Shown: positions 52,042-61,710, counted from the stretch's first letter. The stretch: 64,000 nucleotides of DNA from QYOJ01 sp964642545 (GCA_964642545.1 CAZXQU010000001.1:62001-126000), one strand, 5' to 3'. A program made the numbers and translations. The notes: generated from the sequence alone by a model not told the origin.

Positions 52042-53098
52042 TTATTCAATAACCAGTTTCTGAACTATGTTACCAAGCTGACTTTGAATCCTTACAAGGT
52101 AAATCCCGCCTGGGTATCCGTTGAGGTCAACCTGATTGATTGTTGCATTTTGTCCGGAAGGGATCATTTCGCGATGCACATACTTGCCCTGGATAGTGGT
52201 ATAGAGACGGCGGTCTCGAATCCACCCAAACCTTTCAGGTTCATCGTTACAAGGCCTTTGGTAGGATTTGGCATCAGAGAAAGACTAAAGGCATCTGCTC
52301 CGGCTTCCGGTACGCCGACACCAGGAACGAAGAAGATGATTACTTCGTCTGCGACCAAAATCGTCCAGTTTTACAGTCGTGTTCTTCTGCAGAATTCCAT
52401 TGGGAATGTTTCCGGAGAAGGTTGCGACATTGAGATAACCCCATTGGGTAAAGGTTGAGTTCGCTGTGTTGTTCCAATCTACTTCAAATTCATAAATACC
52501 CAAACGATCAGGATTATCATTGAGATAGATAAAATAACTGGGGGTGCCGGCAGGGGGGGTAGATCCCCATCACAATCAGATGGCAATAAGCTATATGCAG
52601 ATCAGCATCCTCATCGTAGAGTACAATAGCGTCTCCATCGTTGGAATTTGACCAAGGACCGGGGAAACCATTCCAAATCGTCTTGTTGAGTGAAGGACCT
52701 AGTACAGAGACTCCACTCTTGCTAAAAATCTGGAAAGATAAATTGACACACTGAAAATAGTGGTTGGGGCCAACATCTCCATCTGTGTCAGGAGGAACCA
52801 AATTACCGCTACCTGAGACACCTGCAATATTTACGATGATGGTATCGGTCACTGCATCGCCAAAAAAGAATTGCCGTACCGGATCATTACCTTGCATATT
52901 AACATCAGCAGGCCTGCCAAACGGATAAAGAATATTCTTTACAACCCCATCTTTCCAGGTATTATCAACTTTTCCAGGGTTCATCTGAACGATGTCACGC
53001 AATGGAGATGAGATATTGAAATAAACAGCTTTTGAGACAATAGGCTGGGAGGCCTCCCCCTGAGCAAATAGACTTCCAATGGAGATCACCATCCCCAT
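52042..53098 (-). pseudogene. Broken T9SS cargo gene (several frameshifts, internal deletion)
   Basis: An N-terminal frame (53098 down to 52517, 193 residues) starts with a signal peptide and contains VPPDTDGDVGPNHYFQ, LNKTIWNGFPGPWSNSNDGD and AIVLYDEDADLH, a phrase common in long Bacteroidetes secreted proteins. It ends early at a run of seven G's (52553-52559). The next frame continues as GTPSYFIYLNDNPDRLGIYEFEVDW and so on to NTTVKLDDFG, a third frame as GADAFSLSLMPNPTKGL and a fourth as YPGGIYLVRIQSQLGN followed by IVQKLVIE at 52042, the end of a sorting domain. At least three frameshifts are needed, and intact relatives are much longer, so a large part is missing. A followed terminator (51985) remains. 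Confidence 0.85.
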
Positions 53099-53220
53099 AA
53101 TGAGAAAGAATAATTTTTTATGGTTAAGTTTTAAGAATCCACTGCAAAGATAAATAAATCTTGTTTGGAATGATTCTACACATAAAAGATGTACTTTTAT
53201 CTTCTCAAACAGATTTTTGT

Positions 53221-53925
53221 ATGAATATTATAGTCACAGGAGCCAGTCAAGGTATTGGAAACGAAATCGTTAAAGTTTTCTCGAGGTCGAAGAAAAATCA
53301 TATTATTGCCATTTCACGCAACGAGAAACAACTTCAGGCATTGGTTGACGAATGCAAAAAAAATAATCCTGAAGCCAATGTAACGCCCTATGCGTTTGAT
53401 CTCACTCAGTTCGATTTTTATCCACTGGTGATCCAACGTATCGAAACTTACATGCCGCATTGCGATATCCTGATTAATAATGCCGGCTACCTGATCCAAA
53501 AATCGTTCAAGAAGATCGATCAGAACTCCTTCGATGAAGTCTTCAATGTGAATGTAAAAGGACTGTTTTTTTTCACCCAAGCTATCCTGCCTATGATGGG
53601 CAAAGGAGCACATATCGTAAATATCGGCAGTATAGGAGGAGTGCAGGGAAGCAAGAAGTTCAAAGGTCTATCAGTTTACAGTGCCAGTAAAGGTGCTGTT
53701 GCCGTCCTCACGGAAGCCCTTGCTGAGGAGTTGATAGATGAGGAGATCCGGGTCAACTGCCTGGCTCTTGGCGGAGTTGAGACGGAAATGTTCAAGCGGG
53801 CTTTCCCTCATGCGGAAGCCTCCTATAGTCCCAATCACATGGCACAATATATTGCCGACTTCGCCCTGAATGGCTGGAAACACTACAATGGGAAGGTGTT
53901 GCAGGTGTCGTTGGGAACGCCCTGA
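53221..53925 (+). CDS. Short-chain dehydrogenase/reductase
   Basis: 234 residues from ATG 53221 (MNIIVTGASQGIGNEIVKVF), where the Gly-rich NAD(P) motif TGxxxGIG is complete; the frame upstream has no conserved sequence. Other SDR motifs: NNAG in CDILINNAGYL, Ser in IVNIGSIGGVQG, YSASK in SVYSASKGAVAV, so the Ser-Tyr-Lys triad is intact, and a C-terminal RVNCLALGGVETEM. Substrate unknown. The last 43 nt overlap the 3' end of hydF in convergent orientation. Confidence 0.92.
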   Translation: MNIIVTGASQGIGNEIVKVFSRSKKNHIIAISRNEKQLQALVDECKKNNPEANVTPYAFDLTQFDFYPLVIQRIETYMPHCDILINNAGYLIQKSFKKIDQNSFDEVFNVNVKGLFFFTQAILPMMGKGAHIVNIGSIGGVQGSKKFKGLSVYSASKGAVAVLTEALAEELIDEEIRVNCLALGGVETEMFKRAFPHAEASYSPNHMAQYIADFALNGWKHYNGKVLQVSLGTP

Positions 53926-55118
53926 AACGGGTTCACCGCCCTCTCAAAGATTCCATGCACCCAGGCGATTGTCATGCCGTAGTTGGTGACAGGGATGCCA
54001 GCGTCGATAGCTGGTTTGAGGCGCTGACGGATCTGCTTACGGGTGATCATGCAACCACCACATTGGACGATTAATGAATAATCCGTAATCGGTCTTTCAA
54101 TATTGCTCAGTCCGGCCACTACGTCAAACTCAAGTCTCTTTTTTGTATAGTCGCGAAGCCATCGCGGGATCTTTATCCGCCCGATGTCGTCGCAGGTGAC
54201 ATGATGAGAGCAGGATTCGAGAACCAACACGCGGTCGCCATCCTTCAGATCCTCTATTTTTGGTGTCCCTTTCAGGTACTCGGTGAAGTCGCCTTTCTGG
54301 CGTGCCAAAACGATGCTGAAACTGGTGAGCATGATATCGTTGGGAATCGCTGCGTTGGCTTTAGGGAAGACCTGGCTGTCGGTGATCGCGAGCACCGGCT
54401 TCGGGCTCATTATTTTTACATAGTCAGCCACCATGCCCTCTTTCAGAACCACGCATATACCATCATAATCCAGCACGTCGCGGATCACCTGCATCTGTGG
54501 CAGGATCATTCTCCCTTCGGGGGCTTCCGTATCAACAGGGGTAATCAAAACAACCGTATCACCTGGTTTGATAAGGTCCCCAACAAGTGTCCGTTTTCTG
54601 TAAGCAGTTTCAGGAATCGTATCCCGGATCAGAGAAGCCACTTGAGCCTGATTCATTGGGTGAGTAGCACAAAAATTGATGACCGGGACCTGGTACTTCT
54701 CCACGATGACGCGCTCGAGATCAGGGTCTATTGGTTCTTCATCTGATTTATTATGCAGGATGAGGAAAGGAACTTCGTGATGATTGAAATCACTGATCAA
54801 CTTTTTCTCTGTTTCATCAAAGTCGTTGTGGGAGATTACCAGGATTGCCAGGTCGATAATTTTGAGAATCTCTTTGCTTTTCGAGATTCGCTTTTCGCCA
54901 AGGGGACCGCTATCATCAATTCCGGCTGTATCAATGAGGATGGCTGGTCCAACGCCGGCGATTTCGAGGGATTTTTTAACCGGGTCGGTTGTGGTGCCTG
55001 CCACTTCAGAGACAATGGCCACATCCTGTCCGGTCAATGCATTGATAAGGGAACTCTTCCCGTTGTTTCGCCGGCCGAAGATGCCGATGTGTGGTTTGGT
55101 GTCGCGGGCTTTTTTCAT
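53883..55118 (-). CDS. hydF: [FeFe]-hydrogenase maturation GTPase HydF
   Basis: HydF is the scaffold on which the 2Fe subcluster of [FeFe]-hydrogenase is built before transfer to the apo-hydrogenase. The 411-residue protein has the GTPase domain (1-170; P-loop GIFGRRNNGKSSLIN, GTTTDP, DTAGIDD, HNKSD), a dimerisation domain and the cluster-binding domain with CSHHVTCDD and the distal QCGGCMITR that complete the C-x-H...C-x-x-C ligands. HydE, HydG and the hydrogenase are not in the window. Its 3' end overlaps the SDR gene. It suggests fermentative or hydrogen metabolism. Confidence 0.95.
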   Translation of the reverse strand: MKKARDTKPHIGIFGRRNNGKSSLINALTGQDVAIVSEVAGTTTDPVKKSLEIAGVGPAILIDTAGIDDSGPLGEKRISKSKEILKIIDLAILVISHNDFDETEKKLISDFNHHEVPFLILHNKSDEEPIDPDLERVIVEKYQVPVINFCATHPMNQAQVASLIRDTIPETAYRKRTLVGDLIKPGDTVVLITPVDTEAPEGRMILPQMQVIRDVLDYDGICVVLKEGMVADYVKIMSPKPVLAITDSQVFPKANAAIPNDIMLTSFSIVLARQKGDFTEYLKGTPKIEDLKDGDRVLVLESCSHHVTCDDIGRIKIPRWLRDYTKKRLEFDVVAGLSNIERPITDYSLIVQCGGCMITRKQIRQRLKPAIDAGIPVTNYGMTIAWVHGIFERAVNPFQGVPNDTCNTFPL

Positions 55119-55139
55119 GAAGGATTACATTTTCATCTG

Positions 55140-55173
55140 CAAAGGTATAGATATCCGGTCATGCAGATACAAA
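55140..55173 (-). promoter_or_regulatory. Putative hydF promoter TTTG-N22-TACCTTTG
   Basis: Minus strand: TTTG (55170-55173), spacer of 22 nt, TACCTTTG (55140-55147), 21 nt before the hydF ATG. Both Bacteroidetes-type boxes are present, with a spacer slightly longer than usual. Confidence 0.5.
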
Positions 55174-55271
55174 ATGAACCTCCTGGATGACACCGTTGAA
55201 TCACGAATATCCTTGAAAATATTTATTACGACTTCGACAAGTGGGATATATCATAGACCCTTCAGTAGATT

Positions 55272-57062
55272 CTATTTAAGCACTACCCATCTAACCACCT
55301 TCTCTTTCTCGTTGAAACGAACCCGGAGAAGATAGATTCCCGATGGGATCCTATTAGCGGAAAGAGGGATTGAATAATTTGCCCTGTCCAGACTTCTTGT
55401 TAAGTGTTCTATCGGTTGGCCGAAGGAGTTAAATACCTCAACCTCTACCGTTCCCGAAACCGCCTCAGTGAATTCCAACCAGGAATTGCTGCCAGTCGGA
55501 TTTGGATAGAGTAAAATACCCGATTCGTCAGCAGGGTAAACTGGGATACCAAGCGGACCAAGTTGTCCGTTAAGGCTGATGTTCTGGGCTAAGATCACCC
55601 CGTTCGGATTGAAGGCATCATCACGGTTTTCGGCCCAGGTAACCACAAAAATATTCTCTGAGAGATCCGATAAATCCGGATAGAATTTGGTTCCACGGGT
55701 CGCAGCCATCAATACCGTGGGTTTGGTCCAGGTCTGTAAGCCTGAGGTATCGATTTGTGTGGCAAAAAGCTGGTCGAAAAGTAGCGTGTCGGGGCCAACG
55801 ATGGAGTCATACTCCTGGTCCATCAGCAGTACAAACTTGTTGTTGGGGCAAGGCGCAACACCTTCGATGTACCACATTGTGTCCATGATGAATACCGACA
55901 TCTGTTTCCCCAGATCACCCCATGCGACACTACCATCGGGCTTGATTTTCTGCCCAAGTATCCCGAATGAATCAAAAGCTCCCACTGCCCTGTACTCTTC
56001 CCAAAAGACAAACAAATCCTGGTTCCCTGGGTCTAATCCAACCATCGGGTCCACGCGATCGTATCCATAATTTTCAGGAGAGACGGCTATACCGTTCATA
56101 GGCCATTGAAGTTTACCGGATGTATCAATGTGTTGCACATACACATTTGAAAAGTTATTTTTGGATCTTCCATCAAACCAAGTGACGTAAACACCCTGGT
56201 TATTGTCCTGAACAGGTCTCAGCTTCAGAAACTCCGGAACAACGTATGCTGAATCACCGTGATCGCAAATCCGCGCAACATCAGGCCAAACCATCGATCC
56301 ATCTGCACCAAAGCGCATAGCATAAATGTAGGAGAACATCTCATATCCTGTGCCCATGCCAATCTCAAATTTCTTCTGCCATACCATGATAAAATCATCC
56401 GTTCCAACAGGCATCAGGTTTGGGAAGATATAGTTACTGTCGGGTCCTGCTACTGTTAATGGCTCGGTCCATAAAGGAACACCTGCAGGAGAGAGTTTCT
56501 GGACCTTGATAAAAATTCCGGCATTGGTATCCTTGGCGCTAATGTCTGCATTCCAGGCAACAAGAACGTTGTTGCTGTTCGTAAGGCAAATGGTTGGGGA
56601 GAATGCCATTAACGGATCGGTAGTCAACTGGATCCCGTTTGTATCCCATACTGCGTGACCGTCAGGAGCTACCGAGTAAACCGAAACATGGCTGAACCCG
56701 CTTCCTCCCCGCATATCTTCAAAAGCCAGGATGGCATTACCGTTTGGATTGGTTACCAGTGAATAATCCGAGATCCATGAACGGCTTGGATTATCGCTGA
56801 TCAGGACACCATCAGTCCCCCATTGAACATACCCATCATGATTGAGATATTGCAACCACACCTCATAATATACATTTGTATCAGGAACACTCCTCCAGCT
56901 CGAAATATAAAAATTCCCGTCAGAGGTGGTAGCAATTTTCGGGAAGGTGTGGGCGTATTCCGTCCCCAAAACCATGGTGTTAACATCGGGATCATCCACC
57001 CACTGAGCAATGGCAAACATTGGGATCCCAATGAGAAGTCCCAGGAGTAAACGTAATTTCAT
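55272..57062 (-). CDS. Secreted beta-propeller-like protein with T9SS sorting domain
   Basis: I start at 57062 (MKLRLLLGLLIGIPMFAIAQ, signal peptide); 596 residues. The body consists of repeated segments of the form 'vxWxxxxxxGvxixxxxxxxxxPxix' (YVQWGTDGVLISDNPS, HAVWDTNGIQLTTDP, LQWPMNGIAVSPENYG, SVAWGDLGKQMSVF), i.e. a propeller of ~7 blades. The C-terminal ~80 residues are a type A T9SS sorting domain (GILLYPNPTGSNSWLEF, VEVFNSFGQPIEHL, RIPSGIYLLRVRFNEKEKVVRWVVLK split at FNEKE). No enzymatic motif is seen. Confidence 0.85.
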   Translation of the reverse strand: MKLRLLLGLLIGIPMFAIAQWVDDPDVNTMVLGTEYAHTFPKIATTSDGNFYISSWRSVPDTNVYYEVWLQYLNHDGYVQWGTDGVLISDNPSRSWISDYSLVTNPNGNAILAFEDMRGGSGFSHVSVYSVAPDGHAVWDTNGIQLTTDPLMAFSPTICLTNSNNVLVAWNADISAKDTNAGIFIKVQKLSPAGVPLWTEPLTVAGPDSNYIFPNLMPVGTDDFIMVWQKKFEIGMGTGYEMFSYIYAMRFGADGSMVWPDVARICDHGDSAYVVPEFLKLRPVQDNNQGVYVTWFDGRSKNNFSNVYVQHIDTSGKLQWPMNGIAVSPENYGYDRVDPMVGLDPGNQDLFVFWEEYRAVGAFDSFGILGQKIKPDGSVAWGDLGKQMSVFIMDTMWYIEGVAPCPNNKFVLLMDQEYDSIVGPDTLLFDQLFATQIDTSGLQTWTKPTVLMAATRGTKFYPDLSDLSENIFVVTWAENRDDAFNPNGVILAQNISLNGQLGPLGIPVYPADESGILLYPNPTGSNSWLEFTEAVSGTVEVEVFNSFGQPIEHLTRSLDRANYSIPLSANRIPSGIYLLRVRFNEKEKVVRWVVLK

Positions 57063-57134
57063 ACCTAACAATGCTTATAGTTAAAGCATCGAAATATAAT
57101 ACATGTCTGGAGAATATGCAAATAAAACTTCAGA

Positions 57135-57197
57135 TTAATGACGAAAAAGAGTTAAGAATGACGAATTAATTTCCTAATTTCGTATTACGTATTTTGT
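57135..57197 (+). repeat. Short-word repeats upstream of the CXXCH lipoprotein gene
   Basis: Degenerate words (AATGACGAA twice, TTTCCTAA at 57170, CGTATTA/CGTATTT) fill the gap before ATG 57222. The phase is less regular than in the other arrays. TTTCCTAA also occurs three times upstream of pyrD. Confidence 0.6.
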
Positions 57198-57221
57198 ATG
57201 TCAATTTTCAATATACCCCCC

Positions 57222-57692
57222 ATGAAAATAGTATTTTATCTCCTCGCCATTGCAGCCGTCGTTCTGCTTCTCTGGTCGGGTTGTTCAAGAAATAACCCTA
57301 CTCCCCCCTCTACGGCAGTTTACTCTGTTAATGGCGGGACCACCAGCCATAATAATGGTCAGGTTTGTTTAACCTGTCACAGGACTGGAGGAACCGGCAA
57401 ATACAACTTTATTATTGCCGGGTCTGTTTTTAAACAAGATCTTTCCACACCGTCACCAAACGGGATTCTGTACTTCTGGTCGGGATCAGGTGGCACGGGA
57501 GACCTTATTGCTACGCTACAGGTTGATGCCAACGGTAATTTTTTCACAACATCCTCACTCTTGCCCGGCGAGGGAGCCTATCTACAAATGAGAGGTATCT
57601 CAGGGGCAGTAAAGACAATGCCTATACTGGCTTATACAGGAGATTGCAACTCCTGTCATGGTGTAAATGAGGATCCGATCTGGATAAACTAA
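57222..57692 (+). CDS. Lipoprotein with two CXXCH heme-binding motifs
   Basis: I start at ATG 57222 (MKIVFYLLAIAAVVLLLWSGCSR); a start 24 nt earlier is possible. The lipobox LWSGC predicts a lipidated Cys. The 156-residue protein contains CLTCH (~50) and CNSCH (~143), each able to bind a c-type heme covalently, separated by ~90 residues of beta-rich sequence (KYNFIIAGSVFKQDLSTPSP, GDLIATLQVDANGNF). This spacing and the beta domain are unlike standard multiheme cytochromes, so it may be a diheme electron carrier or a Reeler-type protein. Heme attachment is inferred. Confidence 0.72.
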   Translation: MKIVFYLLAIAAVVLLLWSGCSRNNPTPPSTAVYSVNGGTTSHNNGQVCLTCHRTGGTGKYNFIIAGSVFKQDLSTPSPNGILYFWSGSGGTGDLIATLQVDANGNFFTTSSLLPGEGAYLQMRGISGAVKTMPILAYTGDCNSCHGVNEDPIWIN

Positions 57693-57694
57693 CC

Positions 57695-57752
57695 CCCAAA
57701 AATGAGAAGTCATCCCCTTCAGGGGATTTAAGGGCGAGTCGGGGGATTTAGG
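57695..57752. repeat. Short palindromic and direct repeats between convergent genes
   Basis: TCCCCTTCAGGGGATTTA contains a small palindrome (CCCCTTCAGGGG), and GGGGATTTA recurs 24 nt later. It lies between the CXXCH lipoprotein and ftcD, which converge, and may act as a weak bidirectional terminator. Confidence 0.45.
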
Positions 57753-57754
57753 AG

Positions 57755-59440
57755 TTATGCGATTTTTGCAGCAACAATCCCCAGGATCTCCTCCTCTTTG
57801 ACTTTTGTCTTTTCCACAATTTCGTCAGCTTCTTTCAGCAAGGCATCCAGGAATGTTTTGTCTTTCAGTCCGGAAGCGTTGATCTTCACATTGAGGTAGG
57901 CGCCAATTACAGCAGAACGGGCACAGAGGGCTCCCACGCCGGCATCGGAAACTGAATTCGGATTTCCTGTTTCAGCCATTGCCTGGATGATCTCCATTGA
58001 TTCATAAGCACGTTTCATTGTGCGGAAGGGAATATCGATGGCATATTTCGTCGCCTCCTGGATGGCAGTAGAACGAGCAGTTTTCTCTTCGTCTGTTCCT
58101 TTAGGGAGGCTGAAAGCATCCATGATGCGGTTGAATGCGCGGGTATCTTCATCTACCAGGTAGAGCAGTTCGTCCTTGATCTTCTGACCTTTTTCGGCCC
58201 AGTCGGAGAACTCTTTCCACCGATCGTCCCAACCGGCTTTATGTGAGGAGAGGTTAGCTACCATTGTAGCGAGAGAGATTCCCAGCGCTCCGATGTAAGC
58301 AGAAACGGATCCACCGCCAGGTGCCGGAGATTCGGAAGCGGTTTCGTTGGCAAACCCTTTGCAGGTCATGCTGATCAGTTTCTCCTGCAAGGGATCTTCC
58401 AGCAGGTATTCAATGATCTTCTCTTTCGGGTTGAATGGCTTCAGGTCATCGAGCCCGAGCGACTTCACTGCGATTTTGATGATTTCCTCTTCTGAGACAC
58501 CCGTTGACCGATTCTGTTTTTCCAGGAAATATTTTCCGGCATCAATCATCGCTTTTTTGGGAACGAGCCCTACCAGTTCCGATCCGGTGACGCGCATTCC
58601 TCTCTCCTGGGCCTTTTTACAGGTCTCTTCGAAGGCTACATGCACGGGAGTAATGCTGATATTGGTGAGGTTGATCGAGATCTGGGCGATGCCATACTCC
58701 TCGATGAACCAGCCGATTGCTTTACATGCTTTCAATGACCCAGGGATCCATATCTCCTTCCCGTTTGCATCCAGTTTCTTTCTCCCGGTAATCGAATTCC
58801 CTTCCCGTACAGGGCGTCCTCTCTCGCGGATATCATAAGCGACAGAATTAGCACGGCGTGTAGAAGTGGTATTAAGATTTATGTTGTAGGCAACCAGGAA
58901 ATCCCTGGCGCCAATGGCGATTGCGCCAGTATGCGGGTTGAATTTGGCAGGGCCGAAGTCGGGTTTCCATTTCGGATCTTTCAACTTTTCGGGCAACCCT
59001 TCGTATTCACCGGCACGACAGGTAGCCAGGTTGGTGCGTTCGGGAGTGAAGGCGGCATTTTCGTAGCAATAGACTGGAATCTCCAACTCATTCCCAACCC
59101 CTTCGGCCAGCTTATGTGCATACGCAGCAGTCTCTTCCATGGTTATGTTTGCAATTGGCACCAGAGGGCATACATCGGTAGCCCCGAAACGGGGATGTTC
59201 CCCATGATGCTTGCTCATGTCAATGATCTGGCCTGCTTTTTTAACAGCCTGAAAAGCAGCTTCAATTACGGCATCCGGAGTTCCTACAAATGTCACAACA
59301 GTGCGGTTAGTAGCCTTACCGGGATCGACATCCAGGAGTTTCACCCCTTCGATCTTCTCAATTTCGTCGGTGATTTGTTTTATGACGGCCATATCGCGGC
59401 CTTCTGAGAAGTTGGGGACGCATTCGATGAGTTGTTTCAT
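57755..59440 (-). CDS. ftcD: Bifunctional glutamate formiminotransferase / formimidoyl-THF cyclodeaminase
   Basis: Takes the formimino group from formiminoglutamate, the product of histidine breakdown, to tetrahydrofolate and then removes ammonia. The 561-residue protein has the transferase domain (1-~330; ECVPNFSEGRDMAVI, HHGEHPRFGATDVCPLVPI, YCYENAAFTPERTNLA) and the cyclodeaminase domain (~355-561; SPAPGGGSVSAYIGALG, GNPNSVSDAGVGALC). Both are complete, so a true fusion like the mammalian enzyme. hutI is 4 kb away in the same direction, supporting histidine use. Confidence 0.95.
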   Translation of the reverse strand: MKQLIECVPNFSEGRDMAVIKQITDEIEKIEGVKLLDVDPGKATNRTVVTFVGTPDAVIEAAFQAVKKAGQIIDMSKHHGEHPRFGATDVCPLVPIANITMEETAAYAHKLAEGVGNELEIPVYCYENAAFTPERTNLATCRAGEYEGLPEKLKDPKWKPDFGPAKFNPHTGAIAIGARDFLVAYNINLNTTSTRRANSVAYDIRERGRPVREGNSITGRKKLDANGKEIWIPGSLKACKAIGWFIEEYGIAQISINLTNISITPVHVAFEETCKKAQERGMRVTGSELVGLVPKKAMIDAGKYFLEKQNRSTGVSEEEIIKIAVKSLGLDDLKPFNPKEKIIEYLLEDPLQEKLISMTCKGFANETASESPAPGGGSVSAYIGALGISLATMVANLSSHKAGWDDRWKEFSDWAEKGQKIKDELLYLVDEDTRAFNRIMDAFSLPKGTDEEKTARSTAIQEATKYAIDIPFRTMKRAYESMEIIQAMAETGNPNSVSDAGVGALCARSAVIGAYLNVKINASGLKDKTFLDALLKEADEIVEKTKVKEEEILGIVAAKIA

Positions 59441-59450
59441 AATATGAAGT

Positions 59451-59474
59451 GATGGAGTGATGGAGTGATGAGGT
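59451..59474 (-). repeat. 8-nt units GATGGAGT/GATGAGGT upstream of ftcD
   Basis: Three 8-nt units (GATGGAGT, GATGGAGT, GATGAGGT) 10 nt upstream of the ftcD ATG. GATGGAGT-GATGG also occurs at 27287 upstream of miaA. Confidence 0.85.
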
Positions 59475-59630
59475 GATGATTATAAATAGTGATTTAGCGA
59501 AATTATGAATTCAATATTTCAAGCAAAATTAGTAAAAAGGGATTATCTGTGAAAATCAGTTTCATCTGTGCCATCTGTGTTCCATATTTTTTTAATTCTT
59601 AAATTTGAGCCCCAATCAATAAACAAAACC

Positions 59631-61676
59631 ATGAAAAAGTATTTATTCCTATTGCTGATTCCGGCAATCTTCGTTCTTACCCAATGTCAGGAAGCCAAAA
59701 AAGAGCAAACTGTGCGGTATATAACCCAAAACGTGATCGACTCTGTTGTCGACCGGATTGTGGCAAATTACGACGAAGAAGAGTATTTCTATGTCTCCAT
59801 GGGCGTAACCCAGGTCGCGAACCTCTGGCGGGAGAGTGACGGGACTGTTGCCGACTTTGAGGCCTTCTGTGAGAAGAATTACATCTATGACGGCGTTGCA
59901 CGCAGAAACCTGTTTCTCAGGCTCTCCTCTAATTTCGAGACCATTTTCGGCCACAACAATATGGTCAGCCTGCGGTTGAAAGAGCCTGTGCATCTCTCCA
60001 CCTACGAGATGCTGGACGTAGATGAGACCTTTGCCGCCTATGAGCCTGGAGCCCACTTTACGGATGACTTTTTTGCCATCAAGATCGCATTCATCACGGC
60101 ACTCAACTTCCCGAACTATACGCTGGAGCAAAAGACCAAATATGCAGACCGGTGGAAACGCCTCGAGTGGGGATATGTCCGGATGGGAGACATGTTTACA
60201 TCACGGGTTCCTGCAGAGGTCAATCAGAAAGTCGCCGAAGCCCTTTCGGCATCCGACAACTACATCTCCGGATACAACATTTGGGTAGGGAACCTGGTGG
60301 ACGACCAGATGCAGACCCATTTTGCAAAGGATATGAAACTCCTCTCCCACTGGAACCTCCGCGACGAGCTGAAGGCAAACTATAATGGCGGCGACGAAGG
60401 ACTGCTGAAACAGCAGATGATCTATGAAGTGATGCTCCGTATCATCAGCCAGGAGATCCCTGAAGCCGTAATCGATAATCCCGACCTTCAGTGGAATCCA
60501 ACTACAAACAAAGTCTACAAGGATGGACAGGAAGAGGCAGTAACTCCTGAACCGGATACTCGGTACCGGACGCTTCTGAACAACTTTAAGGCCATGGAAC
60601 TTGTTGACCCATATACGCCCGATTATCCTACTTTCATCCAACGGGCATTCGACGGGGGTATGGAGATCTCCCAAGCCGATGTAGAAAAGGCCTTCACGGA
60701 GCTTTGTTCTTCGGAGCAGGTAAAGAAAGTGGCTGATCTGATCAAAAGCCGGCTGGGTCGCGACCTGCAGCCCTTCGATATCTGGTACGACGGCTTCAAG
60801 GCTCGCAGTGGACTCGACCAGGAGATGCTCACGAGGATGACCCGGGAGAAATATCCCAATACGGCAGCGTTTGAAAAAGACATTCCGAATATGCTGATGA
60901 AGCTAGGATTTAAACCCGACAAAGCCAAAGAGATCGCCTCTCATATCACCGTAGATCCCGCCAGGGGTTCGGGCCATGCCTGGGGAGCCTCCATGAAGGG
61001 GGACAAGGCGCATTTACGCACACGAATCGGTCCTGATGGGATGGACTACAAAGGGTATAATATTGCCATTCATGAGCTGGGACATAATGTGGAGCAGACC
61101 ATCTCCCTCTACTTTGTGGATTATTACATGCTGCAGGGGGTTCCTAACACCGCTTTTACTGAAGCATTAGCTTTTACATTCCAGAAACGCGATCTGGAGC
61201 TGCTGGGTTTTCCCAACAGGGATCCCAACAAGGATGCTATGGAGGCGCTTGATATCTTCTGGGGCGCCTATGAGATTATGGGTGTTTCGCTGGTTGACAT
61301 GGCCGTATGGAAATGGCTCTATGAGCACCCGGATGCCACTGCATCAGAGCTGAAAGAGATTGTAATCACCACTGCAAAAGAGGTGTGGAACAAGTACTTT
61401 GCAGAAGCTTTCGGTGTAACCGATTCCCCAATCCTTGCGATCTACTCCCACATGATCGACAATCCACTTTACCTCTCTAACTACCCGGTAGGCCACCTGA
61501 TCGACTTCCAGCTGGATGGTTACCTGAAAAGGAAGAACTTTGCCGATGAAGTACTCAGGATATACACACAGGGCGACATCATCCCACAGTATTGGATGCA
61601 AAAGGCAGTAGGTTCACCGATCAGTATTCAGCCGTTGCTGGAGGCCACGGAGGAAGCGCTTAATGTTGTCAAGTAA
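59631..61676 (+). CDS. Lipoprotein zinc peptidase, M3-like (HELGH)
   Basis: 681 residues from ATG 59631 with a lipoprotein signal (MKKYLFLLLIPAIFVLTQCQ, lipobox LTQC). A long helical N-terminal part is followed by the zinc motif IAIHELGHNVEQTI (~485) and, ~25 residues on, a Glu in NTAFTEALAFTFQ that would be the third ligand, as in thermolysin/M3-type gluzincins. The helical build with HELGH and downstream Glu fits the M3 (thimet/oligopeptidase F) clan. It probably digests oligopeptides in the periplasm or at the outer membrane. Exact family placement is uncertain. Confidence 0.75.
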   Translation: MKKYLFLLLIPAIFVLTQCQEAKKEQTVRYITQNVIDSVVDRIVANYDEEEYFYVSMGVTQVANLWRESDGTVADFEAFCEKNYIYDGVARRNLFLRLSSNFETIFGHNNMVSLRLKEPVHLSTYEMLDVDETFAAYEPGAHFTDDFFAIKIAFITALNFPNYTLEQKTKYADRWKRLEWGYVRMGDMFTSRVPAEVNQKVAEALSASDNYISGYNIWVGNLVDDQMQTHFAKDMKLLSHWNLRDELKANYNGGDEGLLKQQMIYEVMLRIISQEIPEAVIDNPDLQWNPTTNKVYKDGQEEAVTPEPDTRYRTLLNNFKAMELVDPYTPDYPTFIQRAFDGGMEISQADVEKAFTELCSSEQVKKVADLIKSRLGRDLQPFDIWYDGFKARSGLDQEMLTRMTREKYPNTAAFEKDIPNMLMKLGFKPDKAKEIASHITVDPARGSGHAWGASMKGDKAHLRTRIGPDGMDYKGYNIAIHELGHNVEQTISLYFVDYYMLQGVPNTAFTEALAFTFQKRDLELLGFPNRDPNKDAMEALDIFWGAYEIMGVSLVDMAVWKWLYEHPDATASELKEIVITTAKEVWNKYFAEAFGVTDSPILAIYSHMIDNPLYLSNYPVGHLIDFQLDGYLKRKNFADEVLRIYTQGDIIPQYWMQKAVGSPISIQPLLEATEEALNVVK

Positions 61677-61682
61677 TTGAAA

Positions 61683-61710
61683 GATACGAGATGCGGGATA
61701 CGCGATGGGA
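61683..61710 (+). repeat. Four 7-nt units GATACGA/GATGCGG/GATACGC/GATGGGA
   Basis: Begins 6 nt after the stop of the zinc peptidase gene. Degenerate units, but length is strictly 7 nt. Confidence 0.8.
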
